64,000 bases of DNA from NCBI GenBank assembly GCA_004000035.1, contig RJAE01000014.1, forward strand, positions 1 to 64,000. Direction: 5' to 3'. Shown here piece by piece: positions 8,323 to 16,082 of the stretch. Origin of the DNA: Arthrobacter sulfonylureivorans (GTDB taxonomy: Bacteria > Actinomycetota > Actinomycetes > Actinomycetales > Micrococcaceae). Position 1 is the stretch's first letter, and each line of letters starts with the position of its first letter. The position numbers and the translations under genes are program-made. Under the pieces are notes generated by a model. The model saw only the letters and a program-made list of their open reading frames with translations. It did no database searches and had not been told where the DNA came from.

Positions 8323-8396
8323 ATCAGCTGCCGGCTGGCCCGGCGGCGCTGATCAACCGCCGCCCGGCCCGGCGGCGCTGATCGGCTGCCGCCTGG
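8323..8396. repeat. Tandem 29-bp repeat, about 2.5 copies
   Basis: Units starting ATCAGCTGCC, ATCAACCGCC and ATCGGCTGCC at 8323, 8352 and 8381 are spaced exactly 29 bases apart. The first two share GGCCCGGCGGCGCTG. They sit between the divergent DUF1232 and catE promoters. Confidence 0.8.
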
Positions 8397-8478
8397 TAGG
8401 CCGTGCTGGTCCGGACAGAGTGAGCAGCGGGACTCTCGACCCAAGAACAGCGGACTGGAATAAACGTGAAGCTTCAAG

Positions 8479-8484
8479 TATTAT
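8479..8484 (+). promoter_or_regulatory. Putative -10 element for a leaderless catE transcript
   Basis: TATTAT lies in the only strongly AT-rich stretch of the neighbourhood and ends 6 bases before the catE ATG. That spacing would place transcription initiation at or next to the start codon, and no Shine-Dalgarno is visible. GAAGCTTC (8468-8475) and the repeated CTTCAAGTA / CTTTCAAGTA (8472-8480 and 8497-8506) bracket the element and could be operator half-sites. Confidence 0.5.
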
Positions 8485-8490
8485 ATTTAC

Positions 8491-9378
8491 ATGAACTTTC
8501 AAGTAAACCCCCAGGACCTGCTCTCCTCCGACCTCAGCATGGGCACCGTGATGCTCAAGGTGGGGGACATGAAGAACATGACCAACTACTACCAGCAGGC
8601 GCTGGGGCTGGATCCTGTCTCCGAGGGACTCGGCGGGGTTTTCTTGGGCCGCGGCACCACACCGCTGCTCCACTTGGCGCCGGCCACCGGGCTGCAGTTG
8701 CCGTCACGCGATGAAGCCGGCCTGTTCCACACCGCCTTCCTGTTCGAGAACCAGTCTGACCTGGCGGCCACCGTGGCCACAGCGGCGCAGACCGATCCCT
8801 CCCGCTTCACGGGCAGCGCCGACCACTTGGTCAGCGAGGCGTTCTATTTCACCGACCCGGAGGGCAACGGCATTGAGCTCTACTGGGACCGCCCGCGCGA
8901 CCAGTGGTCGTGGAACGAAACGGCCGAGGGCAAGGAGGTCCACATGGACAGCCTGGCCCTGAATCCCCAGACCTACCTGCAGAGCCACCTGACCGAGGAG
9001 TCACTCGCCAGCCAGCGCCGGTCGGGCGCCGGGATCGGCCACGTGCACCTGCAGGTCGGCGACACTCACACGGCCGAAGAGTTCTACGTGAAGACCCTCG
9101 GCTTCGAGCGCACTGCCGGCTGGCACGGCCAGGCGCTGTTCGTCGCCGCCGGCGGCTACCACCACCACATGGCCATGAACGTCTGGAACAGCCGCGGCGC
9201 AGGCCCGCGCAAGGACACCCTGGGCCTGGGCGAGGTGCTGATCCACGTGCCGACCGACGACGAAGTGGGCGCCCTGGCCGAGCGGCTGACCAGCGCCGGC
9301 ATCTCGCACCACCACACCGGCGCCGAGCTGCGCTTCGAGGATCCCTGGCGCAACCAGCTGCGCATCGCCGTCGGCTAA
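8491..9378 (+). CDS. catE: Catechol 2,3-dioxygenase-like VOC-family protein
   Basis: The 295-residue protein has two vicinal-oxygen-chelate modules, at about residues 10-135 and 180-295. The first contains VMLKVGDMKNMTNYYQQALG and FYFTDPEGNGIELYWDRP. The second contains IGHVHLQVGDTHTAEEFYVK, the GGYHHHMAMNVW histidines and a final LRFEDPWRNQLRIAV strand. This is the layout of the CatE/extradiol ring-cleavage dioxygenase group, which coordinates Fe(II) through two His and one Glu. The true substrate is not known, and no aromatic-degradation genes are nearby. Expression looks leaderless. Confidence 0.82.
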   Translation: MNFQVNPQDLLSSDLSMGTVMLKVGDMKNMTNYYQQALGLDPVSEGLGGVFLGRGTTPLLHLAPATGLQLPSRDEAGLFHTAFLFENQSDLAATVATAAQTDPSRFTGSADHLVSEAFYFTDPEGNGIELYWDRPRDQWSWNETAEGKEVHMDSLALNPQTYLQSHLTEESLASQRRSGAGIGHVHLQVGDTHTAEEFYVKTLGFERTAGWHGQALFVAAGGYHHHMAMNVWNSRGAGPRKDTLGLGEVLIHVPTDDEVGALAERLTSAGISHHHTGAELRFEDPWRNQLRIAVG

Positions 9379-9445
9379 GCGGAAATCCGCCCGCTGCGGC
9401 TAGGCTGAAAGAGAACCATCGGTCTAGCCGCGGAAGGGCTTGCAC

Positions 9446-9931
9446 ATGTCCGGAACCACCGAAATCTTCGTTGCCACCCACGATGCCGCCGTCCGGCGCG
9501 CCGCAGAACTCGAGGCCAGCGTCGAATCCCGCGGCGAAACCGACGGGCCCATGGCAGCGGTCGGGGATGCCCCCAGCCTCCGCCTCAATGGCGTCACCGA
9601 CCTGGAGGTTGAGATCCTCGGCGGCCTGGCTGCCAAGGCGGTCGGAGCCGCCGGCGGCGAGTCGCTGGACATGGCGGACGTCTCCAGCGACTACCTGATG
9701 GTGGCCTCGGACGCCATGGTCCAGTCGCTGGCTGAGCTCTTGACCCACACCGACGACGCCGGTGACTCCTTGATCCCGGAGGTCGCCGCACTGTGGGCTG
9801 CCGAAGAGGACATGCCGTTCAGCGGCGAGATCGCCGAGGACCACGTCCGCCGGATCGCGCAGCTGGCCTCGCAGGCCGAGCAGGCCGAACGCCAGCAGCT
9901 CTACGTCTGGTCCAGCACCGCCGAAGCCTAG
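9446..9931 (+). CDS. Conserved hypothetical protein
   Basis: This 161-residue acidic protein starts at ATG 9446, eight bases after GGAAGGG; an in-frame TTG at 9440 is less likely. It is mostly helical and rich in Ala, Glu and Asp, with no membrane segment or signal peptide. I recognise no domain. It lies between catE and the ribosomal-protein operon on the same strand. A copy of the dispersed palindromic repeat begins 19 bases after its stop. Confidence 0.6.
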   Translation: MSGTTEIFVATHDAAVRRAAELEASVESRGETDGPMAAVGDAPSLRLNGVTDLEVEILGGLAAKAVGAAGGESLDMADVSSDYLMVASDAMVQSLAELLTHTDDAGDSLIPEVAALWAAEEDMPFSGEIAEDHVRRIAQLASQAEQAERQQLYVWSSTAEA

Positions 9932-9949
9932 CCCGGCGGACATCTGCTC

Positions 9950-9990
9950 GGTGTTCGACCAAGTGAGCGCCAGCGAACGCGTGGAGACCC
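9950..9990. repeat. Dispersed palindromic repeat, single intergenic copy
   Basis: This 41-bp element reads GTGTTCGACCAAGTGAGCGC and continues to GAACGCGTGGAGACCC. It matches almost base for base the two full units inside trmD at 11783 and 11897. Its ends form an imperfect inverted repeat, GTTCGACCA against TGGAGACC, with a GC-rich inner segment. It lies between the 9446 gene and the rpsP promoter. Confidence 0.85.
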
Positions 9991-10037
9991 GCCGCAAATC
10001 CAACACCGCCGTCGAGTCGCGCGGATTGGTTCCTATC

Positions 10038-10049
10038 TGGCACAATAGA
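10038..10049 (+). promoter_or_regulatory. Putative promoter -10 region of the rpsP operon
   Basis: TGGCACAATAGA occurs 129 bases before the rpsP start. The same 12-mer with one substitution (TGGCAAAATAGA) precedes rplS, so this looks like a shared ribosomal-protein promoter core. The -35 box is not clear. Confidence 0.45.
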
Positions 10050-10177
10050 CAGGTACTCGATCTGCGCGGCCCCTCTCTCCGTGTATGCATCTTGTCCTTT
10101 GAACCCCAACCATGGCCCGCCCCACGGGAGCAGACATACGGGTTCGCCCATTTTCAGAACCAGGAGTGACCACAACA

Positions 10178-10603
10178 GTGGCCGTAAAGATTCGCCTTAA
10201 GCGCTTCGGTAAGAAGTTCTCTGCCCACTACCGCGTCGTTGTCATGGATTCCCGCGCCAAGCGCGACGGCCGTGCCATCGAAGAGATCGGGCAGTACCAC
10301 CCGACCGAAGAGCCCTCGTTCATCGAGATCAACTCCGAGCGCGCCCAGTACTGGCTCGGCGTCGGCGCGCAGCCGACCGAACAGGCTGCTGTCCTGCTCA
10401 AGATCACCGGCGATTGGCAGAAGTTCAAGGGTATTGAGGGCCAGGAAGGCACTCTCAAGACCAAGGAAGCCAAGGAAGCCTTCGTGGCTCCCGAAAAGGG
10501 CTCCGTGATCATCCCCGAGGCCATCACCCCGAAGGCCAAGAAGGAAGAAGCTGCCGAGGCTCCGGCCGAGGAAGCTGCAGACGAAGCCGAAAAGGCTGAG
10601 TAA
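10178..10603 (+). CDS. rpsP: 30S ribosomal protein S16
   Basis: S16 is a primary-binding protein of the small ribosomal subunit needed for 5'-domain assembly. The first 85 residues match the family ([41 protein letters not shown]). Residues 110-141 form an acidic Lys/Glu/Ala tail, which is common in actinobacterial S16. The GTG at 10178 is chosen because the mature S16 sequence begins there and AGGAG lies 11 bases upstream; the frame is open further 5' without family similarity. The stop overlaps the start of khpA (TAATG), which implies translational coupling. Confidence 0.97.
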   Translation: MAVKIRLKRFGKKFSAHYRVVVMDSRAKRDGRAIEEIGQYHPTEEPSFIEINSERAQYWLGVGAQPTEQAAVLLKITGDWQKFKGIEGQEGTLKTKEAKEAFVAPEKGSVIIPEAITPKAKKEEAAEAPAEEAADEAEKAE

Positions 10604-10842
10604 TGCTGGCCGAAGCGCTCGATCATCTGGTCCGCGGGATCGTTGACAGTCCCGAGGACGTCAAGGTCACGCAGAAGAACAACCGCCGCGGTGACATCAT
10701 CGAGGTGCGTGTTCACCCGGAGGATCTGGGCCGCGTCATCGGCCGCCAGGGCCGCACCGCCCGCGCACTGCGCACCGTGGTGAACGCCTTGGCCGATGAG
10801 CAGGTCCGCGTCGACGTGGTGGACACCGACCGCCGACGCTGA
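10603..10842 (+). CDS. khpA: KH-domain RNA-binding protein KhpA
   Basis: This 79-residue protein is a single type II KH domain, with the GxxG loop IGRQG in GRVIGRQGRTARALRTVV (residues 44-62). KhpA-type proteins (YlqC family) bind RNA, often with KhpB, and lie between rpsP and rimM in many Gram-positive genomes, as here. It starts at an ATG that overlaps the rpsP stop by one base. The product is soluble, with no other domain. The gene is followed by a strong hairpin before rimM. Confidence 0.95.
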   Translation: MLAEALDHLVRGIVDSPEDVKVTQKNNRRGDIIEVRVHPEDLGRVIGRQGRTARALRTVVNALADEQVRVDVVDTDRRR

Positions 10843-10894
10843 TCCGGATCGGCGCTGCCCGGCGTCATGCCGGGCACCCATTTCCATAACCTCC

Positions 10895-10934
10895 GGCCCC
10901 TGTACCAGCTAATGGTCCAGGGGCCGGACGTTTT
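10895..10934 (+). terminator. Terminator or attenuator between khpA and rimM
   Basis: An 8-bp stem (GGCCCCTG with CAGGGGCC) is extended past one mismatch by a 4-bp ACCA/TGGT stem with a 5-nt loop, and is followed by GGACGTTTTT. A smaller 7-bp hairpin lies at 10857-10875. Because rimM and trmD lie downstream on the same strand, partial readthrough could separate S16 levels from maturation-factor levels. Confidence 0.75.
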
Positions 10935-10966
10935 TCACCCGACGGACGTTTATCCAAGGAGTCTGC

Positions 10967-11515
10967 ATGCAGCTACAAGTTGCCCGGATCGGCAAGCCGC
11001 ACGGCATTCGGGGCGAGGTCACCGTACAGGTGCTGACCGATGCTCCGGCCGATCGCTTTGTGCCCGACGTCGAGCTGACCGTGGAGCCGGCGCGCCTCGG
11101 GCCGCTGACCGTGAGCAGCGCCCGCTGGAACAAGGACATCCTGCTGCTGGGCTTCCATGAAGTCTCGGATCGCAACGGTGCCGAAGAACTCCGCGGCGCC
11201 AAGCTCTTCATCGATACTGACGACGTCCAGGACGACGACGATGCCTGGTACGAACACGAACTGGTCGGCCTCGACGTGCGCGTGGGGGATGAGGTGGTCG
11301 GCAAGGTGTCCGGACTGAACACGCTGCCCGCCCAGGACCTGCTGATAGTGGAAAATGTCGACGGCGAGGAAGTCTTGGTGCCGTTCGTCGAAGCCATCGT
11401 GCCGGAGGTCGATGTGGAAGCCGGTTTCGTCCGGCTCACGCCGCCGGCCGGGCTGTTTGAGCTGAACGCGCCCGACACGCAGGAAACCCCCGACGACGGC
11501 GAGGGGGAGCGCTAG
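10967..11515 (+). CDS. rimM: Ribosome maturation factor RimM
   Basis: RimM binds S19 and promotes maturation of the 30S head. The 182-residue protein has the N-terminal RimM domain starting QVARIGKPHGIRGEVTVQ, followed by the PRC-barrel domain (about residues 95-170, ELVGLDVRVGDEVVGKVSG, VPFVEAIVPEVD). The ATG at 10967 is preceded by AAGGAG. The stop abuts the GTG of trmD, the usual gene pair. The C-terminal 15 residues are acidic and poorly conserved. Codon use matches the neighbours. Confidence 0.96.
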   Translation: MQLQVARIGKPHGIRGEVTVQVLTDAPADRFVPDVELTVEPARLGPLTVSSARWNKDILLLGFHEVSDRNGAEELRGAKLFIDTDDVQDDDDAWYEHELVGLDVRVGDEVVGKVSGLNTLPAQDLLIVENVDGEEVLVPFVEAIVPEVDVEAGFVRLTPPAGLFELNAPDTQETPDDGEGER

Positions 11516-12562
11516 GTGCGCATCGACGTCGTCAGTATCTTCCCGGAGTATCTGGCCGCGCTGGACCTGTCGCTGATTGGCAAAGCCCGCCAAGACGGAC
11601 TCCTGCAGTTGAAGGTGCATGACCTGCGCGATTTCACCACCGACCGCCACCGCACCGTCGACGACACGCCGTACGGCGGCGGCGCCGGCATGGTCATGAA
11701 GCCGGAGCCCTGGGCCCAAGCCCTCGAATCACTGGTCGCCACCCCGGCGGTCGGCACCCCGGCGGTCGACCAAGGTAACGCGTCCCCGGTGGTCGACCAA
11801 GTGAGCGCCAGCGAACGCGTGGAGACCCAGACAGCGCCGACCACCCCGGCGGTCGACCGAGCGAGCGCCTCCCCGGTGTCCGACAAAGTGAGCGACTCCC
11901 CGGTGGTCGACCAAGTGAGCGCCAGCGAACGCGTGGAGACCCAGACCGCGCCGACCCGCGTACAGCCCGCCGCCGCCCGCCCGATCCTGATCGTCCCCTC
12001 GCCCGCCGGAGAGGTTTTCAATCAGGCCCTTGCCTATGAACTCGCCACCGAGGATCACTTGGTCTTCGCGTGCGGCCGGTACGAAGGCATCGACGAGCGT
12101 GTCCTCGAATGGGCCGCTGAGCATTTCCGCGTGCGGCCGGTCAGCCTTGGCGACTACGTGCTCAACGGGGGAGAGGTTGCCGTGCTGGCCATGGTTGAAG
12201 CCGTCGGCCGGCTGGTGCCCGGCGTCGTCGGTAATCCCGAATCTCTGGTGGAAGAGTCGCACTCGGACGGGCTACTGGAGTATCCCGTCTACACCAAGCC
12301 GTCGGATTGGCGCGGCCGTGGCATTCCGGAAGTGTTGCTAAGCGGCAACCACGCCAAGATCGCCCGGCACCGCCGCGACGAGCAACTGCGCCGCACCGCC
12401 GAACGCCGCCCGGATTTGATCCTGGCGCTGGATCCGGAGACGCTGGACAAGGCCGACCGCGCCACCCTTGGCACGCTCGGCTACGCCATCACCCCGACGC
12501 AGGTTTTGCCGGCTACGCCGAAGTCAGGGGTCGCCGCCGAAGCGACCCCGCACACTCCCTGA
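11516..12562 (+). CDS. trmD: tRNA (guanine-37-N1)-methyltransferase with an in-frame repeat insertion
   Basis: TrmD methylates G37 of tRNAs with SAM and prevents frameshifting; it is essential in most bacteria. The SPOUT domain is complete: [18 protein letters not shown] (residues 45-62), [11 protein letters not shown], and the knot segment [11 protein letters not shown], followed by the C-terminal helical domain with [14 protein letters not shown]. The product has 348 residues, whereas the family usually has 230-275. The excess is a block at about residues 74-154, between the helix that starts WAQALES and the strand [10 protein letters not shown], encoded by tandem copies of the dispersed repeat (11742-11956). 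It reads as Val/Asp/Ser/Thr/Pro-rich sequence such as [13 protein letters not shown] and should form a disordered surface loop. The reading frame is preserved. Confidence 0.96.
   Translation: MRIDVVSIFPEYLAALDLSLIGKARQDGLLQLKVHDLRDFTTDRHRTVDDTPYGGGAGMVMKPEPWAQALESLVATPAVGTPAVDQGNASPVVDQVSASERVETQTAPTTPAVDRASASPVSDKVSDSPVVDQVSASERVETQTAPTRVQPAAARPILIVPSPAGEVFNQALAYELATEDHLVFACGRYEGIDERVLEWAAEHFRVRPVSLGDYVLNGGEVAVLAMVEAVGRLVPGVVGNPESLVEESHSDGLLEYPVYTKPSDWRGRGIPEVLLSGNHAKIARHRRDEQLRRTAERRPDLILALDPETLDKADRATLGTLGYAITPTQVLPATPKSGVAAEATPHTP
11742..11956. repeat. Dispersed-repeat cluster inserted in frame within trmD
   Basis: Several units start CCGGYGGTCGACC or a variant, at about 11744, 11760, 11786, 11846, 11872 and 11900. 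Two full units (11783-11842 and 11897-11956) differ at one of 60 positions and contain the same GAACGCGTGGAGACCC tail as the intergenic copy at 9950. The others are shorter, 26-28 bp. All are in the same reading frame and free of stops. Confidence 0.88.
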
Positions 12563-12741
12563 CCTCGCAGCCAGGGGGATATCTGCCCGCCACGTCAGGG
12601 GTTGTTGCCCCCGATCTCGCAGCCTGCCCCCGACCTCGCGGTGTGCCCCGACCTCGCAGCCTGCCCCCGATCTCGCAGCCGGGACCGGTTGTCGCAGCGA
12701 GGACGGAATTTCGACGGAATTAGAGCTTCGGCCGCGCGATG
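12563..12741. repeat. Intergenic tandem repeats between trmD and rplS
   Basis: Four head-to-tail units of 18-20 bp with the core CCCCGAYCTCGCAGCCTG lie at about 12608, 12627, 12646 and 12664. A related unit, TGACCTCGCAGCC, lies at 12560. No coding potential is evident. The rplS promoter follows. Confidence 0.75.
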
Positions 12742-12753
12742 TGGCAAAATAGA
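12742..12753 (+). promoter_or_regulatory. Putative rplS promoter -10 region
   Basis: TGGCAAAATAGA matches the rpsP upstream 12-mer at 11 of 12 positions. It stands 182 bases before the rplS start, which leaves a leader with room for autoregulation, although no ribosomal-protein leader motif is recognisable. Confidence 0.45.
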
Positions 12754-12934
12754 GGATTGTGTCCGCTGGGCGCGATCCTGCCACAGGGGGAGCGCTGCCA
12801 ACAGCTGGATTCGCCGGCCGCCGATTCCCGGACGAGCCGGTTCTTGAATTTCGGCAGCGACTGTTGCAGGCCCCGGTCTGGCCGTCGCGCCGTAACCAAA
12901 GTGAATGACCTGTGGCGTTCACCAGGAGTGAGAA

Positions 12935-13291
12935 ATGCATATCCTCGACTCTGTCGACGCAGCATCCCTGCGCGACGTTCCCGAGTTCCGCGCCGGCGAT
13001 ACCGTCAAGGTGCACGTGAACATCATCGAAGGCAAGACCGCCCGTATCCAGGTTTTCCAGGGTTACGTGATGGGCCGCCAGGGCCATGGTGTCCGCGAGA
13101 CCTTCACCGTCCGCAAGGTTTCCTTCGGCGTGGGCGTGGAGCGTACCTTCCCGGTGCACTCCCCGATCATCGACCACATCGAGGTCGTGACCAAGGGTGA
13201 CGTTCGCCGCGCCAAGCTGTACTACATGCGCAAGCGCCACGGCAAGGCTGCCCGCATCAAGGAGAAGCGCGACTTCGGCACCGCCAAGTAA
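12935..13291 (+). CDS. rplS: 50S ribosomal protein L19
   Basis: L19 lies at the 30S-50S interface and forms part of intersubunit bridges. The 118-residue product is a full-length family member: the N-terminal helix ([19 protein letters not shown]), then the SH3-like barrel with [33 protein letters not shown], and the basic C-terminus [19 protein letters not shown]. The ATG at 12935 is preceded by CAGGAG with good spacing. rimM-trmD-rplS is the standard order, but here the 370-base gap carrying tandem repeats and its own promoter suggests independent transcription. Confidence 0.98.
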   Translation: MHILDSVDAASLRDVPEFRAGDTVKVHVNIIEGKTARIQVFQGYVMGRQGHGVRETFTVRKVSFGVGVERTFPVHSPIIDHIEVVTKGDVRRAKLYYMRKRHGKAARIKEKRDFGTAK

Positions 13292-13323
13292 AGCTGCCCA
13301 CCAGCAGCTTCTTGACTTAAGCA

Positions 13324-14040
13324 GTGCAGCAAATCTCTGGTTCCCCGGACACTTCCGGGGAACCGCCAAGACGCCGGTCCGGACTTCCGGGCTGGCGTTT
13401 TGTGTTGGCCATCGTGGTCTGCGCGGTGGTGCTCAGCGCCATCGTGCGGGCCACGCTGGTGGACGTGTACTACATCCCCTCCGGCTCCATGCAGCCGCTG
13501 CTGGAGACCGGAGACCGCGTGCTGGTCTCGCGCACCGACTACCACTTCGGTGAAATTCGGCGCGGCGACTTGGTGGTCTTCGACGGCCGTGGCTCGTTCG
13601 CGCCCTTCAACAGCGGCAACTCCCCGTTCGTGGATCTCCTGCAGCAGGCCGGCCAGTGGCTGGGCGTTGCAGGCAGCGACACCATCTACGTCAAGCGCGT
13701 GATCGGACTGCCGGGGGACACCGTCAAATGCTGCGGTCCGGACGGCCGCCTGCAGGTCAACGGTGAAGCGGTGCAGGAGGACTACATTTTCGACGGCGAC
13801 GCGCCCAGCGATATGGAGTTCTCCGTTGAGGTGCCCAAAGATAGATTGTGGTTGATGGGGGATCATCGCTCCGCCTCGGCCGATTCCCGTGCCCTCTTGG
13901 GTGCGCCCGGCGGGGGCATGGTTCCAGTTGAGCGGGTCATCGGCCGGCCGCTGAGCATCATCTGGCCGTTGGACCGGGCTGCCGGGTTGGACCGGATACA
14001 GTTGGGTTCCCAGCCGGCGGACCAGCCCGCGGAGAATTGA
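13324..14040 (+). CDS. lepB: Signal peptidase I (first copy)
   Basis: This type I signal peptidase cleaves secretory signal peptides on the outer face of the membrane. One N-terminal transmembrane helix (FVLAIVVCAVVLSAIVRATL, about residues 28-47) is followed by box B with the catalytic Ser (YYIPSGSMQPLL), box D with the catalytic Lys (IYVKRVIGLPGD) and box E (WLMGDHRSASADSR). The 238-residue length suits actinobacterial LepB. The GTG start at 13324 has no clear ribosome site, and a perfect 11-bp hairpin covers codons 6-14, so translation may depend on rplS readthrough; the start is tentative. A second lepB follows immediately. Confidence 0.93.
   Translation: MQQISGSPDTSGEPPRRRSGLPGWRFVLAIVVCAVVLSAIVRATLVDVYYIPSGSMQPLLETGDRVLVSRTDYHFGEIRRGDLVVFDGRGSFAPFNSGNSPFVDLLQQAGQWLGVAGSDTIYVKRVIGLPGDTVKCCGPDGRLQVNGEAVQEDYIFDGDAPSDMEFSVEVPKDRLWLMGDHRSASADSRALLGAPGGGMVPVERVIGRPLSIIWPLDRAAGLDRIQLGSQPADQPAEN
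13339..13364 (+). terminator. Hairpin overlapping the 5' end of lepB; possible rplS terminator
   Basis: GGTTCCCCGGA and its complement form an 11-bp stem around a 4-nt loop, 48 bases after the rplS stop but inside the first codons assigned to lepB. No T-run follows, so it may act as a translational attenuator rather than a terminator. Confidence 0.5.
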
Positions 14041-14051
14041 GGATAGTGAGC

Positions 14052-14870
14052 ATGGACCAGGACGACCCGAAGGACACTGGCGGGTACCAGCCGGACGCCT
14101 CCGGGCCGCAGAAGCGCGATCGTAAAAACCGCAAACGCAAGAACGCCGGGCCTAACTCGCTGTTGTCGTGGCTGAAGGAGATCGCCACGATCGTCGCGGT
14201 CGCCGTCGTGCTTTCTTTCCTGATCAAGACGTTCCTCTTCCGTGCCTTCTTCATTCCGTCTACCTCGATGGAGGACACGCTGGAGGTGGACGACCGGATA
14301 TTCGTCAACCTATTGGTGCCCCAGCCGATTGCGCTCACCCGCGGCGACGTGGTGGTCTTCCAGGACGATCTCAGCTGGCTGCCCCCCAACGGGGAGCACA
14401 ACGCCGGCAACTGGTTCCAGCAGTTCCTCACGTTCGTGGGCTTGATGCCCGATGCCTCGCAGCAGCATCTGGTCAAGCGCGTCATCGGCATGGGCGGAGA
14501 CCAGGTGGTCTGTTGCGACGCCGACGGCCGGATCTCGGTCAACGGCGAACCGCTGGACGAGTCGCCTTATCTGGCGCCCGGCTCGGACAACACACGGATC
14601 CCCTTCGACGTGACCGTGCCCGAGGGTAAAATCTGGGTCATGGGCGACAACCGGAATCATTCCGCGGACTCGCGCGAGCACCAGGACGAAGCCTCGAAGG
14701 GCTTCGTCGACGTGGAATCCGTCGAGGGCAAGGCCAGCGTCATCGCCTGGCCGCTGGACCGGCTGGGCTTCCTGGGCAACTATCCGGAAGTGTTCGACGG
14801 CGTTCCGGCACCTTCCGCGGCGACCGGCACGGAGCCGCCCGCCATTTCCCGTCAGAACGAGTCCCAGTGA
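14052..14870 (+). CDS. lepB: Signal peptidase I (second copy)
   Basis: This paralog of the preceding gene has 272 residues. A basic cytoplasmic head (KRDRKNRKRKNAGPNSLL) precedes one transmembrane helix (IATIVAVAVVLSFLIKTFLF). It carries box B with the catalytic Ser (FFIPSTSMEDTL), box D with the catalytic Lys (HLVKRVIGMGGD) and box E (WVMGDNRNHSADSR). The ATG at 14052 is chosen because TGAGGA lies about 9 bases upstream; in-frame TTG 14037 and GTG 14046 are alternatives. Its end overlaps rnhB by 4 bases. Tandem lepB genes after rplS are a regular feature of this actinobacterial group, and the two may differ in substrate preference. Confidence 0.94.
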   Translation: MDQDDPKDTGGYQPDASGPQKRDRKNRKRKNAGPNSLLSWLKEIATIVAVAVVLSFLIKTFLFRAFFIPSTSMEDTLEVDDRIFVNLLVPQPIALTRGDVVVFQDDLSWLPPNGEHNAGNWFQQFLTFVGLMPDASQQHLVKRVIGMGGDQVVCCDADGRISVNGEPLDESPYLAPGSDNTRIPFDVTVPEGKIWVMGDNRNHSADSREHQDEASKGFVDVESVEGKASVIAWPLDRLGFLGNYPEVFDGVPAPSAATGTEPPAISRQNESQ

Positions 14871-15565
14871 CAACCAAAGCCCCCACGCTGCGTTTTGAGC
14901 GTTCGTTCGTTGAGGCCGGACACCGACTGGTCGCCGGCGCGGACGAAGTAGGCCGCGGTGCCCTCGCCGGTCCGGTCAGTGTAGGCATGGTGGCCATCGA
15001 CGCGACGTCGGCCAAACAAATCCGCGGCGTGCGCGATAGCAAGCTGCTCACCCCGGCCGATCGCGTGGCACTGGTGCCCAAGATCCAGAAATGGGCACTG
15101 GCCTACGGCGTGGGCCACGCCAGCGCCGCGGAAATCGACGCGCTGGGCCTGATGGCGGCCATGCGGCTCGCCGGCGCCCGCGCCTGGGGCCAAGTGGTGG
15201 CCACAGCCCGCCCGGACATCGTGATTTTGGACGGCAACCACGACTGGCTTTCAGCCGGGGAGCCGTCATTGTTCGACGACGCCGCCCAGCCGGGCTGTGA
15301 CGCCCCGGTCCTGACGCGGATCAAGGCGGACCTGCAGTGCCTCAGCGTAGCGGCCGCCAGTGTGCTGGCCAAGGTTGAGCGTGACGCGATGATGACCGGC
15401 TATGCGACCGACTACCCGGAGTACGCCTGGGAGATCAACAAGGGCTACGCCACCGCCGCACACCGCGCAGCCTTGCTGGGCGTCGGCCCGTCCGATCTGC
15501 ACCGCCGGAGCTGGCGGCTGACCCCGGAGCAGCCGCTGATGCCCGCGGTTGACATCGCCAACTAA
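14867..15565 (+). CDS. rnhB: Ribonuclease HII
   Basis: RNase HII removes ribonucleotides misincorporated in DNA and cuts RNA-DNA hybrids. The 232-residue product contains the acidic active site: the Asp-Glu pair in GADEVGRGALAGPV (residues 25-38), the segment GVRDSKLLTPADR, a further Asp in IVILDGNHDW, and the C-terminal KADLQCLSVAAASVLAKVERD. It uses a GTG start overlapping the lepB stop (GTGA), which indicates translational coupling. A DUF2469 gene follows, as in other actinobacteria. Confidence 0.96.
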   Translation: MTTKAPTLRFERSFVEAGHRLVAGADEVGRGALAGPVSVGMVAIDATSAKQIRGVRDSKLLTPADRVALVPKIQKWALAYGVGHASAAEIDALGLMAAMRLAGARAWGQVVATARPDIVILDGNHDWLSAGEPSLFDDAAQPGCDAPVLTRIKADLQCLSVAAASVLAKVERDAMMTGYATDYPEYAWEINKGYATAAHRAALLGVGPSDLHRRSWRLTPEQPLMPAVDIAN

Positions 15566-15598
15566 ACACCGCCAGCCAATCTGGGGCAGGATGGATAC

Positions 15599-15922
15599 AT
15601 GAGCGCCGAAGACCTTGAGAACTATGAAACCGACATGGAGCTGCAGCTCTACCGGGAGTACCGTGATGTCGCCGGCCTGTTCAGCTACGTCGTGGAGACG
15701 GAGCGCCGCTTCTACCTGGCCAACCATGTTGACCTACAGGCCCGCTCGGCCGACGGCGAGGTCTACTTCGACCTGACCCTGCAGGACGCGTGGGTCTGGG
15801 ACGTCTACCGCTCCGCCCGGTTCGTGAAGTCCGTCCGCGTGATCACGTTCAAGGACGTCAACGTGGAGGAACTGACCAAGAACGACGACCTCACCCTGCC
15901 CAAGGACGGCCTCGGCGGCTGA
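15599..15922 (+). CDS. DUF2469 family protein
   Basis: The 107-residue acidic protein starts MSAEDLENYETDMELQLYRE and matches the actinobacterial DUF2469 family, which is nearly always found directly after rnhB. The family is conserved and short; no molecular function is established. The sequence contains the conserved aromatic cluster YVVETERRFYLAN and WDVYRSARFVKSVRV. It has no membrane segment. Length and start (ATG 15599) agree with the family. Confidence 0.95.
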   Translation: MSAEDLENYETDMELQLYREYRDVAGLFSYVVETERRFYLANHVDLQARSADGEVYFDLTLQDAWVWDVYRSARFVKSVRVITFKDVNVEELTKNDDLTLPKDGLGG

Positions 15923-16082
15923 CCTGATGCCTAGCGGTTGGCTGCCGCGGCGGCGTAGGATTCCAGCTCCAACCGCGCGCGGCTGAGCGAGTGGTCCTCC
16001 ACAGGTAAGCCACACTGGTGTGGCATCCACATCCGCCGTATCCATCCTGCGCCTACAGACATGGTCACGCCACGCTGGAGGC

